Position numbers and translations under genes: made by a program
In this document: positions 8,555 through 16,808 of the stretch, in pieces
How positions within the stretch are numbered: the first letter of the stretch is position 1
Layout: each line of letters starts with the position of its first letter
Source: Candidatus Chromulinivorax destructor
Lineage (GTDB): Bacteria; Babelota; Babeliae; Babelales; Chromulinivoraceae
Length of the DNA stretch: 64,000 nt
Reading direction: 5' to 3'
NCBI RefSeq assembly: GCF_003366055.1
Contig: NZ_CP025544.1
Location: 541,278-605,277 of the forward strand
The notes under the pieces: model-generated
Seen by the model: only the letters and a program-made list of their open reading frames with translations
Told to the model about the DNA's origin: nothing
Database searches by the model: none

Positions 8555-8624
8555 AATAAAATCCAATAAATTTAGGTGCACGTAATAATTTTTTGAACAT
8601 ACCATATAATGGTAATAAAAAATA

Positions 8625-8828
8625 TTATCGCTTAAATTGATCTTTAAAATAATTTTGAGAATAATAGTACACTGTTCTATCCACAGCAAGCATGCGCAAG
8701 CCTTGCATAATAAAACTAGCACCGACAAGCAAACATACAATTTGAAAAAATAGTTGCCATGCAAAAAATAGTATAAAAAACACACCGACTAACAAATATG
8801 CATATCCTGACATACGATTTGCTACCAT
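8625..8828 (-). CDS. small two-helix membrane protein
   Basis: A 67-residue protein with a hydrophobic stretch at residues 9-30 and another at 30-45, ending in a basic, tyrosine-containing tail. AAGGAG seven bases before the ATG supports the start. It lies 70 bases upstream of the split membrane-protein gene on the same strand and is probably the first gene of that operon. I do not recognise a family. Two-helix proteins of this size are often partners of larger membrane complexes, but nothing here shows which. Confidence 0.5.
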   Translation of the reverse strand: MVANRMSGYAYLLVGVFFILFFAWQLFFQIVCLLVGASFIMQGLRMLAVDRTVYYYSQNYFKDQFKR

Positions 8829-9015
8829 ATAACAACTCCTTACCTCAACTCAATAATTTTTATATAACTATTTTTACTTTTTTATTATAAAGCAATTATA
8901 CAATATTATACCATAGACTCATACGTAACATTTTTTTAAAATAAAAACAGTTGAAATCATTATGTAAATTTGCCATTTTTAAGAATATTTCACCCCTTAA
9001 CAATCGAAAGTCATT

Positions 9016-9597
9016 ATGCATAAAAATCATGAAGAATTTGACGTACCATTAACTGAAGACTTAATGCGTGAACATGGGATTTTAAATAGAATTTTATTAA
9101 TCTACCAAGCTGTTATTGATAAAATTAAATACAAGCAAGAATATCCCCTTTCAGCTTTAGCACAATCAGTTGAAATCATTCAACTGTTTATCGAAGGTCA
9201 TCACGAACGCATGGAAGAAGATTATATTTTTCCATTATTTGAAAAACATAAAAAAGAGCTTACTATTATTGCAACGCTCAAGCAACAACACATTCAAGGG
9301 CGCGAAATAACCGCAAACATACAATCGATATTAGATGGTGACAATGCTCATGATCATGCAGTTCAACTCAAAATAAAGCCCCTGCTTGAACAATTTATTG
9401 ACATGTATCGACCACATGAAGCTCGTGAAGATACAGAAATTTTTCCAATGGTTCGCTCTTTTTTAACTGAAAAAGAATTTGAAGAGCTCAGCGAAAAATT
9501 TGAACAGTTTGAACACCAACTCTTAGGTGAGCATGGTTTAGAAAATATCATGAAAAAAATACATACTATAGAAAAAAATCTCAATATCATATTTTAA
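9016..9597 (+). CDS. hemerythrin HHE domain protein
   Basis: A 193-residue four-helix bundle that should bind a di-iron centre. The ligand motifs are visible in order: REHG (about residue 19), HHERMEED (about 60), a His in KQQHIQGRE (about 95) and HEAREDTEIFP (about 135), repeating the H-x3-E pattern of the HHE family. Related cytosolic proteins sense or store oxygen, iron or nitric oxide; the role in this organism is unknown. The ATG is taken because the N-terminal helix is needed for the first ligand. It stands alone, with a hairpin after the stop followed by foldback repeat copy 2. Confidence 0.85.
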   Translation: MHKNHEEFDVPLTEDLMREHGILNRILLIYQAVIDKIKYKQEYPLSALAQSVEIIQLFIEGHHERMEEDYIFPLFEKHKKELTIIATLKQQHIQGREITANIQSILDGDNAHDHAVQLKIKPLLEQFIDMYRPHEAREDTEIFPMVRSFLTEKEFEELSEKFEQFEHQLLGEHGLENIMKKIHTIEKNLNIIF

Positions 9598-9604
9598 ATA
9601 GCAT

Positions 9605-9648
9605 ACACAACACCTGGATAATAGTTCTTATTACCCAGGTGTTGTGCT
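9605..9648 (+). terminator. terminator-like hairpin
   Basis: ACACAACACCTGG and CCCAGGTGTTGTG pair in a long stem, followed by a moderate T-rich stretch, just after the hemerythrin stop. Confidence 0.6.
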
Positions 9649-9659
9649 CCTTACTCTTG

Positions 9660-9927
9660 AGGTTCTCTAAACCAAATGTGTACGAAAGATTTTTTCCTTA
9701 CATTTTCTATGAAAACTCCCGGAATTTTTTGACCGGCAGGCCTGATGCACTTTTTTTAAATCTTAGTCAGGTTTAATTTCTCAAATTTTGCTTCGTTTTT
9801 TGCATAAATTGACCTAATTTTTCATGAAAAAAGCGTAACGTGGCCGCCGCCACCACTGTTTGCCAAGATGAGCGAAGCGATATCGTAGGATTGTACACAA
9901 GTTTTAAATTTGGTTCACACAGCCTAG
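9660..9927 (+). repeat. foldback repeat copy 2 (long form, forward)
   Basis: This copy has the same ends and inner hairpins as copy 1 but is 268 bp long, because of an extra block of about 70 bp at 9757-9826 between the GGCC hairpin and AAAAAAGCGTAACGTGG. The same block is present in copies 5 and 9. Together with the terminator it fills the 421-bp gap between the hemerythrin gene and the next exported-protein gene. Confidence 0.85.
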
Positions 9928-9951
9928 AAAAAACAATTTGAAGACAATCTC

Positions 9952-9981
9952 TTGAAATATACAGTTCATAAAATATATAAT
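9952..9981 (+). promoter_or_regulatory. sigma70-type promoter for the gene at 10019
   Basis: TTGAAA (9952-9957), an 18-base spacer and a perfect TATAAT (9976-9981). The start codon is 38 bases downstream of the -10 box, with AAAAAGG in between. Confidence 0.6.
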
Positions 9982-10018
9982 ATTTTCATATAGAAATTTT
10001 ATATAAAAAGGCATAAAA

Positions 10019-10912
10019 ATGAATATATATACAAAAACATTGTTTGCGTTCTGTTTTGCTATTTCTTACAGCGCATTATCTATGCATAAAAATGATATGT
10101 TAAATCTTGAGATTAAAGCTCTTAAATCTGAAAATAACTCTTCTGTTTATCAATATTATACAAACAATCAACCCCAATTTTCATTAACATATAACGAAGA
10201 TGAGTCTCAAGTAATCCTCAAGTACGAAACTGCTAACAAACAACCTGTTGAAATACAATTAATACATAGAAACAATACATGCGATCAACGTAATTTTGAA
10301 CAAATGCCTTTTTTTAAAGCTTTAGACCAACTTGATACATCGAAACAAATGCTTGCTTTTAAGCCATTAAGAACACCTCGTCTGTATTCAGAAATAGGAA
10401 TTTATTCAGAATATGGCGTCAACAATACAACTTATTATGATTATAACAACCGCAATAGACGAATTTATTCCCGATCAACCTATGACAATTCAAACTCAAC
10501 CAAAGAAAAATATTTAAATCCTGCTTTTTTTGACCAACCTGAATTTCAAGGTAAAGAAAATACTGTAGTAAATACTGGGTATTCAAACAAAGATTATGGA
10601 ATTATGTTTGAACGAAGTACTAATGAATATGGCAGTATTATAGAAGTTTATTATACGAACGATTCTGATGTTATAACTTTTTATAATCCTTCAAGATTCC
10701 CCCTGTTTCAATTAACTATCAACAACCATGACTATAGCGCTCATCTCACTACTTATAACAAAGATTACCATCTTTTCTCAACGTGCTACACAGTTGAATC
10801 TGTTATAGGGACTCCAAATGATATTGATAACTACAAATTTCAACAAAAGCGACGTCAAGTCAATCTTGCAAATAATGTACATAATAAAAAAATGAAAACG
10901 TCAGCAAATTAA
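10019..10912 (+). CDS. exported protein, unknown function
   Basis: I do not recognise this 297-residue protein. The N-terminus (MNIYTKTLFAFCFAISYSALS) is a signal peptide. The mature part is rich in Tyr, Asn and Thr with alternating polar and aromatic residues, suggesting beta structure (for example YSEIGIYSEYGVNNTTYYDYNN around residues 120-145). The C-terminus turns basic (KKRRQ..., NKKMK). AAAAAGG lies seven bases before the ATG, and a strong promoter is upstream. A strong bidirectional terminator separates it from the convergent beta-barrel gene. Confidence 0.6.
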   Translation: MNIYTKTLFAFCFAISYSALSMHKNDMLNLEIKALKSENNSSVYQYYTNNQPQFSLTYNEDESQVILKYETANKQPVEIQLIHRNNTCDQRNFEQMPFFKALDQLDTSKQMLAFKPLRTPRLYSEIGIYSEYGVNNTTYYDYNNRNRRIYSRSTYDNSNSTKEKYLNPAFFDQPEFQGKENTVVNTGYSNKDYGIMFERSTNEYGSIIEVYYTNDSDVITFYNPSRFPLFQLTINNHDYSAHLTTYNKDYHLFSTCYTVESVIGTPNDIDNYKFQQKRRQVNLANNVHNKKMKTSAN

Positions 10913-10917
10913 TTATT

Positions 10918-10972
10918 TTAAAAAGAAGAGAAGTGATAGTACTGTCAGAGACTATCACTTCTCTTCTTTTTG
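10918..10972. terminator. strong bidirectional terminator
   Basis: AAAAAGAAGAGAAGTGATAGT and its exact complement form a stem of about 20 bp around a 10-base loop, with A and T runs. It ends the exported-protein gene on the plus strand and the beta-barrel gene on the minus strand. Confidence 0.9.
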
Positions 10973-10987
10973 ATTTTTTAATCCCAA

Positions 10988-11578
10988 TTAAAACTCATAA
11001 CCAAAACTCATGCCAAAAACAAAGCCTCCAAGTTGAATATTGCCACCGCTATAAACATTAGGCGTATTTGAATCAATAATTTTATTTTCATACGAATATT
11101 CACCAAAAAAACCCAGTAAAAAATTATCTGCCAGCTGTACATTCAGTCCTGTATTTACAAAGCAACCAATACCTGCACTATTAATAATGCTATCAACATA
11201 CGAAGAATTATTTTCCTGATCAAAGCAAAAATAACGTGGCCCAACTGCAAAAAAATAAGAACATCTTTTACCAAAATTAAATACTGGCCTGAGACCAATA
11301 TCAACAGGTATCACCATGATTTTTGTGCTTTGACCACTATCTAATGCATGACCCCATGCCTCTCGAAATCCGACACTTCCATAAAAATCAAGGTGATCAT
11401 ATACCGGTATCGATGCACTTGCTTGAACTTGAAATCCCCCATGATCATAAATTTGATGCATAGGTTGTGCAGAAAAGAAAAAATAGCCAGGTTTAATCTC
11501 GAGCCAGGAACGTAGATCAGATGCATGCTGCGTTAAAGAACACAGCAATCCAAAAAATACCATAATTTTTTTGTACAT
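10988..11578 (-). CDS. small outer-membrane beta-barrel, partner of the upstream passenger
   Basis: A 196-residue protein with a signal peptide (MYKKIMVFFGLLCSLTQHAS) and about eight amphipathic strands ending in an aromatic residue (MSFGYEF), as in OmpW/OmpA-like barrels. It begins 11 bases after the glycine-rich passenger gene and has its own AAAAGG Shine-Dalgarno, so the two are co-transcribed. It is homologous to the barrel at 34209-34811, which follows a different passenger in the same way: LEIKPGYFF / LEVKGAYFL near the N-terminus, IYDHGG / IYDNGC, and GFVFGMSFGYEF / GALFGAGFGYRF at the end. This repeated pairing suggests a role in exporting or anchoring the passenger; that role is inference. 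Confidence 0.75.
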   Translation of the reverse strand: MYKKIMVFFGLLCSLTQHASDLRSWLEIKPGYFFFSAQPMHQIYDHGGFQVQASASIPVYDHLDFYGSVGFREAWGHALDSGQSTKIMVIPVDIGLRPVFNFGKRCSYFFAVGPRYFCFDQENNSSYVDSIINSAGIGCFVNTGLNVQLADNFLLGFFGEYSYENKIIDSNTPNVYSGGNIQLGGFVFGMSFGYEF

Positions 11579-11589
11579 AGTTCAACCTT

Positions 11590-14121
11590 TTATAATGATG
11601 AAACTGTAACAGTGACTGGTGAACTGACATTACCATCGCTATCAAATGCAACTAACCAATATACGCAAGAAGTACCTGCTGGCCGATTATGATCTTGATA
11701 ACTCAAGGTCGCTGAGCTGACCGTTGCAATCTTTATTTCATCACGGTAGATATAGTAGCCAGTTACTTGTGATGATGAGCTTGCTGCCCATGTTAATTGA
11801 TTATATAACTCATACTGAAATCCAAAATTATTCTTTTTTCCAACGCCTTGAAAGTTAGAAGCTGCTTGTAGAAAACCTAAGAAATTAAATTGAATATACG
11901 TCGGACTACCAACTGGTAAATATGAAAGTGAATAATTTGGAATTTCTCCTGTAAATGAAACTGTATCAAAAGTACCTGTAATACCACTTGAAGTAAGAAT
12001 CGTATACAAGCCTGGCTGAGCATTTTGATCAATAGCAATCTCTAAAACTCCTGCTAACTGTGCAAATCCGGTAACAGAAACTAACGACGTCCCACTGGAA
12101 TCAATTTCGATATGCACAAGGCTTCCCAGCATTTGGCCTGCTGCAGGGCTCAATTGTAAGCTACCAAGTGTCAACGATTCACCTGTATCTGGCCAAATAG
12201 CACCAGAGTTAGCAAAAACAGAACCTGTAAGAGTTCCCATTCCGCTCAATGTTCCTCGCTGTAAACTAAAACTACTATTTCTACAAACATTCATAATTGC
12301 TTGGCTTATAGTTCCATTCACTTTCAAATTTGCATTATTAATCGAGATAGTCCCTTGATAGTCAGTTGTTCCATTATAAACAACAGTTCCATCTCCTCTT
12401 ACATTCACACTGGTACCTTGTCCACCAAAACTCGTATCGTCTACAAATGAAACTTGCTCGCCAAGTGTTAAAATATCATCGCTTTGCAATGCTATCAAAG
12501 TTAAAGATGAGCCTGAACGGAGAAAAATACTATTTCCTAAAGCTGAACCATCTAAGCCACTTGTTGCATCGGGCTGACGACCAATGCCACCAGTCCCTGC
12601 TTGAGTTGTGCAATTTGTTGTAGTAAAAACAGTTGGAATACCAGCAAGGGCTTGAATCGTAAAATTCAAATTACTATCTACAAAAATAGCGCCTCCTAGC
12701 CCACTACCTCCGCCACCTCCACCTCCACCAGAATTTAAACTCACTGTGTTAGCACCTGCACCCCCAGCTCCTCCGCCAAGATTACCTAGATCAGTACCGC
12801 CTAAAGCATTTAAACTATTGGAAGGGCCACCACCGCCTCCACCGCCTCCAGCAGTCGAATTACCACCTGTTGCAGGGGTTGTACCAGATGAATTTGCACC
12901 TCCACCGCCACCGCCTCCGCCAACTCCACCAAAACCACCTTCTACCGTATAATCGGCATCGTAAGCACCTGTCCCAGCTCCACCTCCACCACCGCCGCCA
13001 TAGCCACCAGCTCCAGCTGCTCCATCGATTGAATTTGAACTAGCAGTAGTAACAACTCCTGCCCCTCCACCTCCACCGCCATCAGCACCATTTCCACCTG
13101 ATGGAGTTGCGCTACCTCCCGGTGCAATGATACCTGTAGGCTGCATTCCATTACCTCCGCCAGAACTTCCACCCCCTCCACCTCCAAAAAATCCGGGTGT
13201 AATAGCGCCTCCTCCGCCACCCCCGCCAGCATCATTACCTCCAGTATAGCCACCTGCTCCATCACCAGCAGGATCTAGTAATCCATATCCATTTCCATTT
13301 TGTCCGTCAGTTTGATCTGATCCTCCATGACCTAAATTTGTAGGAGTACCAAGTACAGCCCGAGAACCAATACCGCCACCGCCACTGCCTCCGCCTCCGC
13401 CGCCAGAGGGATTGTCTATTGACACAGTAACATCACCACCGTTACCACCAAAGCCGCCTCCTCCCCCTCCTCCAGTAAAACCAGTTGTTACAACAGATCC
13501 ACCTACACCAGCAAATCCTCCGCCGCCTCCACCACCTTCATCACCAGTCGGAGATACAACAGTAAAAAAACTTCCGCCATCACCGCCGACAGCAGAACAA
13601 TCATAAATCAAAACATTTATCAAGGTGATTGAAGGGTATGAACCATTTAAAAACGATTGAGGCGCATAGATCGCTCCACCTGCACCAAGGCCCCCACCTC
13701 CTCCAGAGATGCCATCTCCTCCTCTTCCACCCTGTGCAATACAATTTTGAAATATCATATTTTGAATCGTAACATTACCCATAGGGATAAAAAACCCAGG
13801 ATAGATATTCTGTCCATCAATAGTAACGGTTGGAGTCAACCCTGAATTTCCAATCGTAATATTTACTGAATTTGCAGAGTTATTGATAATTGGCAAAATT
13901 CCATTCAATTGAATAGTCATTGGAGTATCAAAAACAATTTCATAAGAATCATCTGGACTTGAATTTAATTCTTGATTCATGGTATTTAGACAGTACCTTA
14001 AATCCCCTGCATCTCCCATGTCACCAGGGTTATTATCAGTAGATACTGTTACCTGAAGCGTTGTTAACGCGCACAAAGAATGTGATAGCAACAAAAATAT
14101 CAAATACTTATACTTAAACAT
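11590..14121 (-). CDS. glycine-rich surface protein with C-terminal Fn3-like domain
   Basis: An 843-residue exported protein. After a signal peptide (MFKYKYLIFLLLSHSLCALT), residues 20-125 form a parallel-beta-helix-like segment. Residues ~130-500 are long glycine tracts broken by short motifs, similar in style to PE_PGRS or autotransporter passengers. Residues ~510-745 are again beta-helical and autotransporter-like (GNTISINN-type turns, FDTVSFTGEIP). The last ~88 residues are an Fn3-like domain (QLTWAASSSS, GYYIYRDE, YQDHNRPAGTSCVYWLVAFDSDG). No C-terminal barrel is fused; instead a separate barrel gene follows 11 bases later. The glycine codons make this the most GC-rich stretch of the window, and the proline-rich frames on the opposite strand are artefacts. 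Confidence 0.75.
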   Translation of the reverse strand: MFKYKYLIFLLLSHSLCALTTLQVTVSTDNNPGDMGDAGDLRYCLNTMNQELNSSPDDSYEIVFDTPMTIQLNGILPIINNSANSVNITIGNSGLTPTVTIDGQNIYPGFFIPMGNVTIQNMIFQNCIAQGGRGGDGISGGGGGLGAGGAIYAPQSFLNGSYPSITLINVLIYDCSAVGGDGGSFFTVVSPTGDEGGGGGGGFAGVGGSVVTTGFTGGGGGGGFGGNGGDVTVSIDNPSGGGGGGSGGGGIGSRAVLGTPTNLGHGGSDQTDGQNGNGYGLLDPAGDGAGGYTGGNDAGGGGGGGAITPGFFGGGGGGSSGGGNGMQPTGIIAPGGSATPSGGNGADGGGGGGAGVVTTASSNSIDGAAGAGGYGGGGGGGAGTGAYDADYTVEGGFGGVGGGGGGGGANSSGTTPATGGNSTAGGGGGGGGPSNSLNALGGTDLGNLGGGAGGAGANTVSLNSGGGGGGGGSGLGGAIFVDSNLNFTIQALAGIPTVFTTTNCTTQAGTGGIGRQPDATSGLDGSALGNSIFLRSGSSLTLIALQSDDILTLGEQVSFVDDTSFGGQGTSVNVRGDGTVVYNGTTDYQGTISINNANLKVNGTISQAIMNVCRNSSFSLQRGTLSGMGTLTGSVFANSGAIWPDTGESLTLGSLQLSPAAGQMLGSLVHIEIDSSGTSLVSVTGFAQLAGVLEIAIDQNAQPGLYTILTSSGITGTFDTVSFTGEIPNYSLSYLPVGSPTYIQFNFLGFLQAASNFQGVGKKNNFGFQYELYNQLTWAASSSSQVTGYYIYRDEIKIATVSSATLSYQDHNRPAGTSCVYWLVAFDSDGNVSSPVTVTVSSL

Positions 14122-14189
14122 TACAACAACCTACTCATTTAAAAATTGTACACCTATTTTGTAGCATCATAGTGCATAAAAATTTTTAT

Positions 14190-15062
14190 TCAATTTTTAA
14201 AGAGTGGAAGTTGAGAAAATGCATGATTTTTCTGAACATAATCAGGTCGCATGGCAAAAGCAATCGTTGCGTAGCGAGTTTCATCACTCGATACAACAAT
14301 GTGAGGTGTCGGGTTAATACCAAATTCAGGTAAAAGCACACCAGGAATAAGAAGCATTGAGCTTTGATCCTCTAACCTATAAAAATTTCTTAGGGGTGTA
14401 TTAAAATCGCTGCAACTCAATGACGATGTGTATGGAGCAAGAAGAAGGGATTGATTGTTTGTACTATCAAGAAAAAGAGAAAACACGGTCCCATCATAAT
14501 GTGGTCGACGTGCAATATAGAAAGGAAAATACTTAACAACCTTGAGAAGAATAGGTATAACACCATTGCTATACGCAAATATTGAAGCTACTCCTAATTC
14601 AATTGCCGCTTGCTCAAACACAGCTCCATAGGGATACTGAATATCATAACAAGCTTGAAAAAAATTTATAATTTCTGGAATATTCTTAATCTCTGGATAA
14701 CAAAAACAGATATATTCATGAAAATGAATAGAATAATAAAAAGCTATCTGACCTCTTCCTGTTTTTTTAGATTCATCATACAAACCAAAATAATCGGTAG
14801 AATAGTAGTTTTTTTCTGTTGACCGAATAAACAGTTGTTTTGCCCGAGATAATTTATGCAGCCAGACTGGATGCGTATCAAGAAATTTGATAAATTTATC
14901 AAAATAGTTATAAAGAGCATCAAAAACAACAGAGCCATGTTCTTGATTACACATTTCTCTATAACCATTTTGTATAAACTGTTCTGCAAGTGGCTGCGCA
15001 CTGACAGATTGCATAGCAAAAAAAACAAATACACAGGCAAACAACGTTTTTATTCTCAACAT
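14190..15062 (-). CDS. exported 2OG-Fe(II) oxygenase, IPNS-like
   Basis: The C-terminal half has the pattern of isopenicillin-N-synthase-like 2-oxoglutarate/iron oxygenases. H-x-D in RRPHYDGT (His188, Asp190) and the distal His in PTPHIVV (His254) are the iron ligands. ETRYATIAF (Arg263) takes the place of the R-x-S that binds the co-substrate. Such enzymes hydroxylate or desaturate small molecules or protein side chains. Unusually, it opens with a clear signal peptide (MLRIKTLFACVFVFFAMQSVSA), so it should act in the envelope or outside. The start at 15062 is chosen for that peptide; an upstream Met lies 11 codons earlier. It is 68 bases upstream of the glycine-rich passenger on the same strand. 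Its target is unknown. Confidence 0.65.
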   Translation of the reverse strand: MLRIKTLFACVFVFFAMQSVSAQPLAEQFIQNGYREMCNQEHGSVVFDALYNYFDKFIKFLDTHPVWLHKLSRAKQLFIRSTEKNYYSTDYFGLYDESKKTGRGQIAFYYSIHFHEYICFCYPEIKNIPEIINFFQACYDIQYPYGAVFEQAAIELGVASIFAYSNGVIPILLKVVKYFPFYIARRPHYDGTVFSLFLDSTNNQSLLLAPYTSSLSCSDFNTPLRNFYRLEDQSSMLLIPGVLLPEFGINPTPHIVVSSDETRYATIAFAMRPDYVQKNHAFSQLPLFKN

Positions 15063-15148
15063 ACTTACATCACTTTCTCTATAATTTTTATCCAAAGTTG
15101 CTTTATATTGGTATAAAAATTAAAAAAAGTCTTATCATTTTTATATGA

Positions 15149-15352
15149 GGCTCTGTAGTTCAAATTTTTACTATAGAATTTTACCCTCCGTTTTCTACGA
15201 AAACTCCGGGAATTTGCGGGCCGGTGGGCCTCATGCACTATTTCTTTACATAAAAAAAGCGTAACGTGGCTGCCGCCACCACTGCTTGCCAAGATGAGCG
15301 AAGCGATATCGTAGGTTTTTGTGCACATGTAAATTTGGTTCACACAGCCTAG
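15149..15352 (+). repeat. foldback repeat copy 3 (short form, forward)
   Basis: A 204-bp copy that runs from AGGCTCTGTAGTTCAAATTT to AAATTTGGTTCACACAGCCTAG. It is closest to copy 10 (shared ATTTCTTTACATAAAAAAAGCG and the right-hand GTGCACATGT). It fills the 331-bp gap between the oxygenase gene and the yaiI-like gene. The 92-codon minus-strand frame across it is not a gene. Confidence 0.85.
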
Positions 15353-15393
15353 TTAATCATGATTACTATTGCTACTATGTGCATGTCCTTATT

Positions 15394-15852
15394 TTATCTG
15401 GAAGCATTTCTTTTTATTGACTGAATCATCTCTTCAAATGCCTGTAAGAACTGAGAACGCTTTTGCTTTGAAAAAGCAGCGTTATGACTTGGAGCTAAGC
15501 CTGTTTCACGTAAATAAGTACGCAATTCACGCATTGCTTTTGCAGCACCTATATTATCATTATTAAAAACTTTTCCTGTTGGACTTATTGCACAAGCACT
15601 ATTCTTTAAACAACGATCTGCAAGTAAAATATCTGTGGTTATAACAATATCTCCAGCAGTTATACGCTCGACAATCCAATCATCTGCAGCATCTGCATCA
15701 GCATTAACCTGTACCTTATGCACATTTTCATCCACAGTCATACTCAGATAACTATTGCTTACTAAGTAAACCTGCAAATTATGTCGCTTTGCCACTCGAA
15801 AAATTTCTTCTTTTACTGGGCAAGCATCAGCATCTATATAAATAATTAACAT
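15394..15852 (-). CDS. YaiI/UPF0178 family protein
   Basis: A 152-residue protein of the widespread UPF0178 (DUF188) family. IDADACPVKEEI near the N-terminus, VNADADAADDWI, ITTDILLADRC and the later KAMRELRTYLRETG are all typical, and the length is normal. The fold resembles PIN-type nucleases, with acidic residues at the putative active site, but the cellular role is not established. I chose the ATG at 15852 (MLIIYIDADAC), as in other members, over one seven codons further upstream. It is preceded by AGAAAG. Confidence 0.88.
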   Translation of the reverse strand: MLIIYIDADACPVKEEIFRVAKRHNLQVYLVSNSYLSMTVDENVHKVQVNADADAADDWIVERITAGDIVITTDILLADRCLKNSACAISPTGKVFNNDNIGAAKAMRELRTYLRETGLAPSHNAAFSKQKRSQFLQAFEEMIQSIKRNASR

Positions 15853-15894
15853 GTATAAACTTTCTAATTTCACGTAAAAATCGATACTGTTTTC

Positions 15895-16797
15895 TCAGCA
15901 ATCATTATTCATACTAGTTTTTAATGATAACTCAAGGCCTAAAATATCTTTTACTTGATGAAATGCATCTTTACGAATCCAAAGATACATTTCATTTTTT
16001 TCATGTTTTTTATCATTCCGCCAAGAATTATGGCAAGTAATTTTTTTATCTAATGTACATTTTGATGCTAAAATATTTATGAGATAATCTTCTTCCTGCA
16101 GATTTTCTGACTTGCAAAATAAATACCATGTTTCTTCAGATTGAGTATACAAAATATCTTGATTATCAATTAATTGAGCTTGTTGCCAACCAACCTGAAG
16201 TTTATCTAATATTTCTTGATATTTAGCTTGTAAAATACCTACAGAGCATGGTTGATTATCTTTATAGCCCCACAATGCTAAGCCATTTTCTAAAGATTCG
16301 TTGTTAATATATAATTGATTATTGCTAGATCCAAACGAATGTAAATGCCAATGATTTTCTTTTGGCAAAAGATTATTAGCATTTTTAGTTAACACTTCAA
16401 CAATTCTTACATCATATAAATTCTGACATGGCAAAACTTTTGCAGAACGATTAATACAGCCTTTTCCTGTAAAAATTGGCTGATTTGCAACTCGTGCTGC
16501 TAGTTGAGCATATTGCTCAGCTGCTTGATGCATTGCTGCTAAATAAATTTCAGGAACAACTTGGTATGGTGCTGGATATGTTTTTTCTAGCTTTTCATCA
16601 GTTGTTGATTCTTCTTTTTCTTTCTCTTGTTCTTCTTGAAATCCTTCAGGTCTTGCATGAAACTGATTATCCATAATCTTCCATACAGCATCCATTGCTT
16701 CATAACTACGATATTCTTGTTGATCAAGCCAGACAGGTTCAGGTAATTGTTGATTTCCAATTGCTTTAATTGCATAAAAACTTTCAACACCACACAA
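15895..16797 (-). CDS. C-terminal part of split exported F-box-like protein
   Basis: This frame continues the gene at 16809-17630. It is open from about 16823, so the first start-like codon (TTG at 16797) is probably not used. The sequence following the frame change (Gly-Gln-Gln-Val-Leu-Ile-Lys) joins smoothly. The region is about 300 residues, hydrophilic, with a highly charged Glu/Lys patch (about residues 55-70) and alternating sequence afterwards including several Trp and Cys residues. I recognise no domain here. The downstream gene on the same strand, yaiI-like, is 42 bases away. Confidence 0.5.
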   Translation of the reverse strand: MCGVESFYAIKAIGNQQLPEPVWLDQQEYRSYEAMDAVWKIMDNQFHARPEGFQEEQEKEKEESTTDEKLEKTYPAPYQVVPEIYLAAMHQAAEQYAQLAARVANQPIFTGKGCINRSAKVLPCQNLYDVRIVEVLTKNANNLLPKENHWHLHSFGSSNNQLYINNESLENGLALWGYKDNQPCSVGILQAKYQEILDKLQVGWQQAQLIDNQDILYTQSEETWYLFCKSENLQEEDYLINILASKCTLDKKITCHNSWRNDKKHEKNEMYLWIRKDAFHQVKDILGLELSLKTSMNNDC

Positions 16798-16808
16798 ACT
16801 ACTTTTAA

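Noticed and set aside
12366-13845. Proline-rich open frames on the plus strand and a second frame on the minus strand across the glycine-rich gene
   Set aside because: They are mirror frames of the GGN-glycine codons of the passenger gene at 11590-14121. They have no Shine-Dalgarno and no independent protein features.
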